Below are positions 26,777 through 36,300 of a stretch of DNA of 64,000 nt, piece by piece; positions within the stretch are counted from its first letter, which is position 1; each line of letters starts with the position of its first letter. The stretch comes from Flavobacterium sp. J49. GTDB lineage: Bacteria; Bacteroidota; Bacteroidia; Flavobacteriales; Flavobacteriaceae. A program made the translations under genes and the position numbers. Under the pieces are notes generated by a model, which worked only from the letters and a program-made list of their open reading frames with translations, made no database searches and was not told where the DNA came from. The stretch lies in NCBI RefSeq assembly GCF_011742145.1, contig NZ_JAAQQU010000105.1, forward strand, positions 310,001 to 374,000. The letters run 5' to 3'.

Positions 26777-26808
26777 TTTGCGGCTTGCAAAAAATAGAAT
26801 TACTTTTG
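26777..26808 (+). promoter_or_regulatory. Promoter of the transketolase genes
   Basis: TTTG at 26777-26780 and a perfect -7 element TACTTTTG at 26801-26808 are separated by 20 bp, the expected Bacteroidetes spacing. The leader is about 20 nt. Confidence 0.65.
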
Positions 26809-26834
26809 AGCCCAATAATTTATATCTATTTATA

Positions 26835-27680
26835 ATGTCTAACACACAACATTTACAAGATTTCACAACACAAGTTCGCAGAGACATTTTGCGTATGGTA
26901 CATGCTGTAAACTCGGGACATCCGGGTGGTTCATTGGGCTGTGCCGAATTTTTCACGGTGTTATACCAACACTTACTGAAAAGAAACCCTCAATTTGAAA
27001 TGAATGGCATCGGTGAGGATTTATTCTTCTTATCGAATGGTCACATTTCTCCTGTTTATTACAGTGTTTTGGCCCGCACGGGTTATTTCCCTGTGTCAGA
27101 ATTGGCTACCTTCAGAAAGTTGAACACGCGTTTGCAAGGACATCCAACGACTCATGACCAATTACCGGGTGTAAGAATCGCTTCGGGTTCTTTAGGACAA
27201 GGATTGTCAGTAGCCATAGGAGCAGCGCAAGCCAAAAAATTGAACAATGACTCTAATCTTATCTATTCACTACACGGTGATGGAGAATTACAAGAGGGTC
27301 AAAACTGGGAAGCTATCATGTATGCTTCTGCTAAGAAAGTAGACAATTTAATTGCAACCGTAGATTATAACGGCCAACAAATTGATGGTTCTACTGACGA
27401 GGTATTGAACATGGGCAATTTAAAAGCCAAGTTTGAAGCTTTTGACTGGGATGTACTGGAAATCAAAGAAGGCAATAACATTGAAGCAATCATCGCCGGA
27501 ATGGAAGATGCTAAAAGCAGAACCGGTAAAGGAAAACCGGTTTGTGTTTTATTACACACGGTGATGGGTAACGGTGTTGATTTTATGATGCACACTCACG
27601 CTTGGCACGGGAAAGCACCAAACAACGATCAGTTAGCTATCGGATTGGCGCAAAATGCAGAGACTTTAGGAGATTATTAA
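26835..27680 (+). CDS. Transketolase, N-terminal subunit
   Basis: The 281-residue protein carries the thiamine diphosphate pyrophosphate-binding half of transketolase: HPGGSLGCAEFFTVLY near residue 35, GSLGQGLSVAIGAA near 117, and the metal/TPP motif GDGELQEGQNWEA near 150. It pairs with the next gene to form the complete enzyme of the pentose phosphate pathway. A frame extends upstream to 26778, but that would overlap the promoter, so the ATG at 26835 is chosen. Split transketolases are common in Bacteroidetes. Confidence 0.93.
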   Translation: MSNTQHLQDFTTQVRRDILRMVHAVNSGHPGGSLGCAEFFTVLYQHLLKRNPQFEMNGIGEDLFFLSNGHISPVYYSVLARTGYFPVSELATFRKLNTRLQGHPTTHDQLPGVRIASGSLGQGLSVAIGAAQAKKLNNDSNLIYSLHGDGELQEGQNWEAIMYASAKKVDNLIATVDYNGQQIDGSTDEVLNMGNLKAKFEAFDWDVLEIKEGNNIEAIIAGMEDAKSRTGKGKPVCVLLHTVMGNGVDFMMHTHAWHGKAPNNDQLAIGLAQNAETLGDY

Positions 27681-27718
27681 TCAGTAAGAAGACGTGAGTA
27701 TTAAGAATTAAGACTTTT

Positions 27719-28672
27719 ATGAAAAAATATACAAATACAGGAAGTAAAGATACCCGTTCAGGTTTTGGCGCAGGCATGACCGAACTGGGACAAAAGAATG
27801 AAAATGTAGTAGCACTTTGTGCGGACTTAATCGGTTCGTTAAAGTTTGACGACTTTAAAAAGAACCATCCGGAACGTTTTTTCCAAATAGGAATTGCCGA
27901 GGCTAATATGATTGGTATTGCTGCCGGTTTGACCATCGGCGGAAAAATTCCTTTTACAGGAACTTTTGCCAATTTCTCTACCGGAAGAGTTTATGACCAA
28001 ATTCGTCAATCAGTAGCCTATTCAGATAAGAATGTGAAGATATGTGCTTCGCATGCCGGATTGACTTTGGGAGAAGATGGTGCCACTCACCAAATCTTAG
28101 AGGACATCGGTTTGATGAAAATGTTACCGGGCATGACTGTTATCAATACTTGTGATTACAACCAAACCAAAGCCGCTACTATTGCTTTGGCTGACCACCA
28201 TGGTCCGGCTTATTTGCGTTTTGGACGTCCGGTAGTGCCTAACTTCACTCCTGCTGACGAACCATTTGTTATAGGGAAAGCGATTATGCTAAACGAAGGA
28301 ACTGACGTGACGATTGTTGCCACAGGACACTTAGTTTGGGAAGCTTTAATTGCTGCAGAAGCTTTAGAAGCTAAAGGAATTTCGGCTGAAGTAATCAACA
28401 TTCATACGATTAAACCTTTGGATGATGAAGCCATTTTAAAATCAGTAGCTAAAACCGGTTGTATTGTTACCGCTGAAGAGCACAACTTTTTAGGTGGTTT
28501 AGGAGAAAGCGTTGCCAGAGTTTTGGCCTTGAATCACCCTACACCACAAGAGTTTGTTGCGGTGAATGACAGCTTTGGTGAAAGTGGTACTCCGGAACAA
28601 TTGATGGAAAAATACCAATTGAACAACCAAGCCATTGTGGCTGCCGTTGAGAAAGTGATTAAAAGAAAATAA
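27719..28672 (+). CDS. Transketolase, C-terminal subunit
   Basis: The 317-residue protein has the pyrimidine-binding half (about 1-170; FQIGIAEANMIGIAAGLTIGG, ASHAGLTLGEDGATHQ) and the C-terminal transketolase domain (about 185-310; TVEEHN-like TAEEHNFLGGLGE). It follows the N-terminal subunit by 38 bp, with a terminator after it, so the two form a two-gene operon. Confidence 0.93.
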   Translation: MKKYTNTGSKDTRSGFGAGMTELGQKNENVVALCADLIGSLKFDDFKKNHPERFFQIGIAEANMIGIAAGLTIGGKIPFTGTFANFSTGRVYDQIRQSVAYSDKNVKICASHAGLTLGEDGATHQILEDIGLMKMLPGMTVINTCDYNQTKAATIALADHHGPAYLRFGRPVVPNFTPADEPFVIGKAIMLNEGTDVTIVATGHLVWEALIAAEALEAKGISAEVINIHTIKPLDDEAILKSVAKTGCIVTAEEHNFLGGLGESVARVLALNHPTPQEFVAVNDSFGESGTPEQLMEKYQLNNQAIVAAVEKVIKRK

Positions 28673-28690
28673 ATTTCACTCTTGATTATA

Positions 28691-28722
28691 AAAAAAGTCC
28701 CGATGCAAATCGGGACTTTTTT
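28691..28722. terminator. Bidirectional terminator
   Basis: GTCCCGAT and ATCGGGAC form a perfect stem with a 4-nt loop, flanked by A and T runs on both sides. It ends the transketolase operon and the facing FKBP-like gene. Confidence 0.88.
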
Positions 28723-28739
28723 ATTTATATCAGTTTTGC

Positions 28740-29750
28740 TTATGGGTGACAAACGGCACTCAAATGTACTTTTTTGTTGCCATCAGTTGCACAAACAGGA
28801 ATATCATTAAATGGATAGGCCATACCGGTCAAAGGGTTTTTGATTTCTTCTTTGGTGATAAAAAAGTCGCCATCATCATCAATGTCTAAGAAATCGGGAA
28901 CACCGTCTCCGTCAGTATCATCAATATTGGTTACTCCTTCTGCTAAAACTCTAACATACCCATCACTGTTTAAATCTTCGTAGAAAGAATAAATCCCATC
29001 TCCGTCATTGTCTACTCTTTGAATTTCATATAATTTGAAAGAAAAAATTAGCGGGGAATAAGCGGGAATTGTGGTAGAGCTACTGGCATAATACCCTAAA
29101 CCTGACGGAAGAAACATTATACCGGCACCAAAATCGGAGTACGATACTGTACCATCCGGGTTTTCGGTATAACCTCCGGCTTTGAATCTAGGGAAAACTT
29201 CACCCCAACCTCTAATGGTAGAAGACAATGTTAAAAAGCTCTGAGGGTTTACACTCTCTTCAAACTGTTTTAACTTCAGAACATCAACTTCAACACCATC
29301 TACCGTTTCTTTTGCCGTATAAAGATATTGCCCCACATAAGAAGACAAAACCCTGTCTACATTGCAAGGTGTTTTGGCCAATTCAGCGTCTGTAGGAGGT
29401 GTCGCTGACTGTCTGTCTATATGACCTCTTAATTTTAAATAATAAAGTTTGTAGGTGATATCATTGGCATCTACCGTAAAATCGGTTACCAGATCGGGGC
29501 TATTCCAAATTGACGTTTGGGTTCCTCCGGCAGGTATTTTAGTAAAGGTAACGCTTTGATCATCTTGTCCACCGGGATTATCAACAACGGTGATATAGTG
29601 TGTTTGTAAAAACTCTTCAATCTTATCCAAATCTGCTTCATACTGTGTTGCATAATCGCGAAGAGGCTCAGTATTATTATCATCTTTAGAGCAGGAAACT
29701 ACTAGTAGCGCTAAGGAAAAGCAAACTATAGTTTTAAAAAAAATATTCAT
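28740..29750 (-). CDS. FKBP-like lipoprotein with calcium-binding-type tail
   Basis: The 336-residue lipoprotein has a signal peptide with the lipobox VVSCS (Cys near residue 20). The middle part is FKBP-like (STIRGWGEVFPRFKAGG, then FLPSGLGYYASSS and PLIFSFKLYEI), suggesting a peptidyl-prolyl isomerase or chaperone in the periplasm or outer membrane. Most of the usual FKBP active-site pattern is only loosely kept, so catalysis is uncertain. The last 80 residues carry D-rich repeats (DNDGDGIYSF, DDTDGDGVPDFLDIDDDGD) like thrombospondin type 3 or EF-hand loops. The ATG at 29750 is chosen because it begins the signal peptide; the frame opens seven codons earlier. Confidence 0.85.
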   Translation of the reverse strand: MNIFFKTIVCFSLALLVVSCSKDDNNTEPLRDYATQYEADLDKIEEFLQTHYITVVDNPGGQDDQSVTFTKIPAGGTQTSIWNSPDLVTDFTVDANDITYKLYYLKLRGHIDRQSATPPTDAELAKTPCNVDRVLSSYVGQYLYTAKETVDGVEVDVLKLKQFEESVNPQSFLTLSSTIRGWGEVFPRFKAGGYTENPDGTVSYSDFGAGIMFLPSGLGYYASSSTTIPAYSPLIFSFKLYEIQRVDNDGDGIYSFYEDLNSDGYVRVLAEGVTNIDDTDGDGVPDFLDIDDDGDFFITKEEIKNPLTGMAYPFNDIPVCATDGNKKVHLSAVCHP

Positions 29751-29790
29751 TTTTGTTTGATTTTTGAGCACGCAAGATACAATATTGATT

Positions 29791-29798
29791 TATTTTTG
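29791..29798 (+). promoter_or_regulatory. -7 promoter element of the S4 protein gene
   Basis: TATTTTTG matches TAnnTTTG perfectly and lies 31 bp before the ATG at 29830. Confidence 0.55.
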
Positions 29799-29829
29799 TA
29801 AACTATTTAACGTTGATTTTGGAAAAAAA

Positions 29830-30213
29830 ATGAGAGTTGACAAATATTTATGGTGTGTTCGTTATTACAAAACCAGAAACATGGTAACCGAAGCCTGTCG
29901 GAAAAATCAAATCACGGTAAACGGACAAGTGGCTAAGGCTTCGCGAGAGGTTTTTCCCATGGATAAAATCACTTTCCGAAAAGACCAAATTACTTATACG
30001 ATATCGGTATTGGACATCCCTGCAAATCGTGTAGGCGCCAAATTAGTAGACATTTACCGCAAAGATGAAACACCTCCTGAGGTTTTTGCCCATTTGGAAT
30101 TATTAAAACTATCCAAAGAGCATTATCGCAAAACGGGCACCGGAAGACCTACTAAAAAAGACCGTAGGGATTTAGAGGATTTCGAGTTTGACGTTGAGGA
30201 TGAAGCAGAATAA
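29830..30213 (+). CDS. S4-domain RNA-binding protein (Hsp15-like)
   Basis: The 127-residue protein has an S4 domain at the front (MRVDKYLWCVRYYKTR, then NQITVNGQVAKASREV) and a basic linker GRPTKKDRRDLEDF before an acidic tail. Relatives such as HslR/Hsp15 bind free 50S subunits with stalled nascent chains and help recycle them. I chose the ATG at 29830 because it starts exactly at the S4 fold; the upstream frame would overlap the promoter. Confidence 0.9.
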   Translation: MRVDKYLWCVRYYKTRNMVTEACRKNQITVNGQVAKASREVFPMDKITFRKDQITYTISVLDIPANRVGAKLVDIYRKDETPPEVFAHLELLKLSKEHYRKTGTGRPTKKDRRDLEDFEFDVEDEAE

Positions 30214-30335
30214 AAGGTTTTTTATCTCTGTTGCAGAATTGATTAGACCACAGATTCGCCAATTAATTTGGATTGTGATTGGCCAAAAATATTATTATAC
30301 TTTATTTGTAGTTATAGCCCATTGGGATGAAAATA
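30214..30335. other. Gap after the S4 gene
   Basis: Gene-free and AT-rich; no convincing ORF or consensus promoter seen before the terminator at 30336. Confidence 0.4.
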
Positions 30336-30366
30336 AAAAAACCCATCAATTACTTGATGGGTTTTT
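30336..30366. terminator. Bidirectional terminator
   Basis: ACCCATCAA and TTGATGGGT pair around a 4-nt loop, with flanking A and T runs. It ends the 2854-residue adhesin gene on the minus strand and the S4 gene on the plus strand. Confidence 0.85.
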
Positions 30367-30385
30367 CATTTTAGTTATTTGTTAT

Positions 30386-33300
30386 TTATCGTTTAACTAC
30401 ACGAACAGTTTGCACTGTTTCATCTTGAGTCACAACTACGTTGTAAACTCCAGACGGATAGTTAGTACCTATTGGCGCTTTGTCCAATTCGGTAACTGTA
30501 GCAGTTCTCTGCTCAACTAATCTACCTACCATGTCGTAAACTTTAATAGCAATTACTGAAGTACTGCTTGTTTTAACATCAATCATAAAGTTAGCTGCAA
30601 ACGGGTTAGGGTAAGCAGTAGCTTTGAATGGTTCAACAACAGTAGTTGAAGCTTGTCTTGCCGGAACCGGAGTGATGATTGTACAATCTTTTCCGTATTC
30701 GGTGTAAACTCCGAACAATTCCAAAGATACTCCAACAGTGTAAGTTATACCAGGTGTTAATCCTGTAAACATACTTAAAGTAAAGTAAGGCAATGTGCTA
30801 GTTACAATTTGTGTATAGTTAACATCTCCAAACTCATCGTAACCAGTTAATCTGAAACGGTAAGCTGTTGCTCCAGGGAAAGAAATTGCATTGATCAATT
30901 GAGTATCTGAAGTCACTTGGAAATCCTCACATTGAGCATCAACAAGTGAAGATACAGGCGCTTCCGGTGTAAACACTGAACAACGCTCTCCGTATTGTGA
31001 CCAAGCTTCGAAGCCTGCTAATTTAACACGTACTTGTACATCAACTAAGTATTCTGTATCGAATTGAATAGGTAAACCTATTACATCGGTCAATTTAAAG
31101 TTAGGCACTGTGCGCTCTACTAAGTAAGTAACTGTTGGTGCGCTGGCTAATGCTACTCTAAATCTGTATAAGTTAGTTGAACTTACAGTGTTTGCATTAA
31201 TAGTTGAATTAATGAATACTAAAGTGGCTCCACATTGAGAAGTAATTACTTTAGTAGTTCTAACTTGAGTCGTTGTAAGTGAACAAGTAGAACCGTAGTA
31301 GCCTTGAACATTACCATCTAATACTACCGCTACTCTAATAGAGAAAGTAGTACCGTAAGAATAGTTGCTGGCATCGGTTAATTTAAAGTGGTGTTGACTG
31401 CTGAATACAATTGATACTTCACCAGTAGACATATTGGTCACTTCAAATTGGTAACCTGTTGTTGTATAACCCGGGATGCTGATGTTAGTACAATTGATTT
31501 GATTGTTCAAACCATTATTGATACTTCCACAAACATTAGATTCGATGTTAACTACAACCGGAACAAATGAAATTTGGAAAGTCACAGGAACTCCTGTACA
31601 TCCATTAGCAACCGGTGTAATCGTTACCGTTGAAGGGATAGCCGTTGGGATGAACGAAGGGATAGCTGTAACACCATTCACATCGGCCAATCCTGAAGCA
31701 GCACCACCACTAATGTTGAAAGTAACATTTGAAGGCGTACCTACTAACGGAATGGCAGCAGTTGCGAAACCAGTATAGTATGTTTGGTTGGCAGGCGCAA
31801 CCACCGTTGGCGTAGGGTGAACTACTGCTGCAATAGTTGAGCTTGATTTACAACCGTTCATATTCGTAATTTCTAACGTATAGTCTCCTGTTGCAGCCGG
31901 TGTAGCATTAGCAATACTTGGGTTAGGAAGCGCAGAAGTAAATCCGTTTGGTCCTGACCATGCATAAGAATAAGCTGCCGGTGTAAACGTTAAGCTTTGT
32001 CCATTAATTAAACTAGCTGTATTTGAAGAATACTGAAGAGCTGAACTACTGTTGTATTGAACACCTATAGTTGCAGAAGCTCCAGAATCATAAGTACTGC
32101 TACCAAAGATTACATCCTGATAAACAAAATTAATTACTCCTGTTGTCAAATTCAATTGAACTTGGAATGTAATTGAACCAGTTGTAAAGGCATCGTGAGC
32201 CATGGTAGTAAACTGTATGATATGTAAATTACCTACTGTTTGGGTTTTACATGTTGCTCCAGTTTGGATATCTAAATCATCCCAGAAAGGTGCCAAGAAA
32301 GTATTACCTGCCGTGTTAGCAGTACTTGGTAAAGTTCCATTTGATAAAGATACTTCTCCAGAAGTAGAACCAAATACTATTAATCCGTTGGTACCAATTC
32401 TAGCGGTAGTATAAGGTGTACCGTTGAAAGTAAAGGTAGGAATTGTAATATTGTGTTCCGTATCATCTCCAAGAGTTCCAACAGATACTCCAGTAGCATT
32501 GATATCTATGAAAGGAACATTACTGTTACTATTCAATGAATATCCTTGTTGAAGCGCCACTGTAGAAGCAAAATCTAAAGCGCTACCTTGACAGATAGGT
32601 GAATTAGATGATATTGCAGGAGCTGCTGGTAGCGGGTTAATTTTTAAAATATAAGTAACCGCAGTACCTGAACAACCATTAGCTACCGGTGTGATAGAAA
32701 TTGTTGCCGTCCCACTAGCTGTTGGTGTAAACGATGGAATTGCAGTAACACCTGTTTGATTAGCCAATCCTAAAGCAGCACCTCCACTAATGTTGAAGGT
32801 TACACCACTTGGTGTTCCTGTTAAAGGTGTAGCCGGCACAACAGCATCGATACAGTACGTTTGAGCAGCAGGTGCTACAGCCGTAGGTGTAGGATATACA
32901 GTTAATACAGAAGCTCCACTAGTTACAGTAGAACAGTTGGTCACTGCTACCGTATAACTTCCTGAACTTGCAGGAGTTGTTCCTGTTATAGTTAATGTAG
33001 CTGTAGTTACACCAGATATTCCAGAACCATTTACTAACGGAGAACCATCTTTAAACCATTGGTATGTTAGAGCAGTTGCGCTCGTTGCAGCAACAGTAAA
33101 GGTAGCAGTTGTCCCTTGACATAATTGTTGTGTAGCTACCGGAGAAGTTGTGATTACCGGTGGCGTTGAATCAACAACAACTGAAGTAGAAGCTGTAGCT
33201 GTACAACCTGTACTTGAAGTCACAACAACATTATAGGTGCTGTTAACTGAAGGATTCACCGTTGCCACTGCAGTATTTGCAGTAAATCCAGCCGGAACTG

Positions 33301-36300
33301 ATGACCAAGCATAAGTATAAGTTGACGTTCCGTTACCTAATGGACTGAAACGATAAACTCTTCCATTATCCGGTAAAATTGGAGAAGCAAAATTACCCAA
33401 AGCTACCGTTGAAGAACTACTTGTTCCTACTGTTGGTGTAGCCCATGATCCTGTATTGCTCAAAGATTTTACGTTAGCTGCAGCAGAACTAGCTCCTCTT
33501 AAACCAACTTGACAAGTAATACCTGTTGAAGTTCTCGCCGAGTTTACTGTAAAGCTTCCATAGCGTATTTCTACTCTATTGGTTCCTTCATACAACCATA
33601 TTTGAACATTCCCTGTTGCAGGACTTGCTGTTGAAGAATAACTTCTAATGTTTGTCCATTGGATTTTAGTAATTCTACTTCCAACCGCACCTGTTGTTTG
33701 TACATAATAACTAGTTGAAGTGGTATTATTACCATCCAAATCTCTGTTGAAAGCTGCGATAATATTGTTATCACTTCCACTCAATGAGCTGTAATTGGTT
33801 GTTGATGTAGAAGTTGCACCTAATTGAATCCAACCATTAGAATTAATTTTAAAAGTTGTAAAGTTATTACCACCAAAATTAAAGGTAAAAGGCAAGGTTT
33901 GAGTAGCTGAAATCGAATCATCCATTGATGATAAACTCACAGCTGTTGTTCCTACTCCACCTACTATTGAAGAATAAGTATCTGTAGTGCTCTCAAACGT
34001 ATAACTTCCTACCGGCATTGGAGTCGGCACAAGATTAATTAATGCAGAAGTACCCGTTAAGGTAACTGGTGTTCCCGGACATACCGTAGCTGCAGATGCA
34101 CTTGCTGAAGCAGTGAATGCACCCCCTACAGTTACTGTAGCTTGTGCTGTATTGGTACAACCATTAGAATTAGTTCCGGTTACAGTATAAGTTGTAGCCG
34201 CTGAAGGCGTAACCGCAATTGAAGTTCCTGTAGTAGTAGTGAAACCACTAGCAGTCCAAGTGTAATTATTGATATCACTTCCACCTGCTGTTAAAGTAAC
34301 GGCCGGACCAGGAGTACAATAAACTGTTGAACTCGGAGACACTGTAATTGTTGGATTAACTACGGATATAGTAGCTATAGCTGACTCAGCATCAGCACAT
34401 TTGTCAGCTCCAGAACCTGCACCGGTTACAAAGGCTTTATAGTAATAGTTTCCTACAGGCGTAGCTGCAGTAGTTGTTACTGATAAAGTATTTGAACCAG
34501 CTCCTGAATAAGAAGCACCAACAGGAGTACCTGCAGCAATAGTGTTCCAAGGACCACTTGCTGAAGTAGCATATTTCCATTCAACATCCTCAACAGAACC
34601 TGAAGTTGAGATTCCGAAAGAAGTGGCAGCTGCACTAGGCGAACTACATCTTACAACCGGAGTTGTTGAGAAGTTATTGGTTAAAGATACCGGAGTATTT
34701 ACTGTTAAAGTAGCAATTCCACTATCTAAGAAGAAGTCTAATTGACATTTGAATTGGTATCCGTCATGATCTGTAGTGATTCCGGAAACGAATAACGTTT
34801 TAGGGCTAAACTCATTAGCTCCTGAGAAGGTTAAACCAGAAGCATCCGGACCGTCAAAAATGTCATTAAAGCTGGCTCCTCCATCGGTACTCATTTGCCA
34901 TTGTACATTGTAAGGCTCATCACCTGTTGTTACAATACTGAATGAAGTACTAGAAGCACCACAAAGGTTTACATCTGCAGGTTGTGTTGCGAAACCTGTA
35001 TTGGTTACATTTAAGATGGCTTCGATTGGTGTTAAGGTAGCACATGGTGCCAAACCGGTAACCAAACATCTGTATTGGTAAGTATCAAATCCTAAAGTAA
35101 TATTTTGAATACTTAATACAGCAGTGTCTTCTCCTGAATAATCAGGGTTAGCTGCTAAGATATTTTGCCATCCGTTAACATTGTCGTTCAATTGCCATTG
35201 GTAAGTAACTAAACCGGTAGTTACCACTTCAAAAGTAGTCAACTGACCCGGAGAAACTGTTCTTGACGCTGTTCCTGATACAATAGTTCCAGGCTCATTT
35301 ACGGTTACAGTAACTTGTTGTGTACTAGAACAAGCCGGTACTGTAGTGTTACTGGTAGCTGTTACATTATAAGTCGTAGTTTCACTTGGGCTTACCATAA
35401 CAGAAGTACCCGTTAAAGTAGCACCTCCACCAACCGGTGTCCAACTGTATGAATTACTTCCAGCTGAAATAGCGGTCAAAGTTCCTGTAGTACCTTCACA
35501 AATAGTGATTGGATTTACCGAAAAAGACGGTAACTCATTCACATTCACAGTAGTACTTCCTGAATTACTACAAGACCCTGAAGAAACATTTACAGTAAAT
35601 TGAGTAGCTGTATTGGGTTGAGCATATACTGTTGGAGCAAAATCTGTTGCCGGATTATAAACATTAGACAATGCTACATCTGTAAACAATGGAGTTGCAG
35701 GAGATGCAGTCCAAGAATATTGAACATTTCCATTAGCACTGATTTTAACATTATCAATAAACCAACCTAACCAGTTAGCTGAAACATCAGTAGTATAACG
35801 GAAACGTAATTTAAATTGACTAGTTAACGCAGCTGCAGGAATACTGAACGTCTCTGATTTCCAAAGCGAATTGTTCGGTGCATTGGTACCAGTTAATGCA
35901 GTGTTCCAATCTGAGTAACTCAAAGTTGAAAATCTTACATCACTTCCACTAAAGTAAGCACTATTGGCTGCACCTGTATAGTTAGCAGATGTAAAAGTAG
36001 TCCAAGTGGCTCCTCCATCAGAAGAATATTCAACATAACCAAAATCATAAGCCGTAAAATTACCCTCCATAGAAGCTATGTGAGAGAAAGTTAAAGTAGC
36101 TGCAGTAGCACCAACCAAATTCACATTTGAATTTAAACTGTAAGTTGCCGCAGCGTTTGTTCCTGTTGTATTAAATAAAACAGAGCCTGAACCTTGTGAT
36201 TGGTAAGTTGTATTTAATTCAGCAGTCGTAGTAGAAGTTCCTGAAAGAGTAGCTGCCGTAAATTGAGATGAAGCAGCATCAAAATTATCACTAAAATAAG

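Noticed and set aside
26835..28672. Transketolase split in two genes as a possible frameshift
   Set aside because: The two halves have separate starts, a 38-bp gap and full domain borders; split transketolases are normal in Bacteroidetes.
30188..30520. 110-residue plus-strand frame across the terminator at 30336
   Set aside because: It runs through a strong bidirectional terminator and into the antisense of the giant gene's sorting domain.
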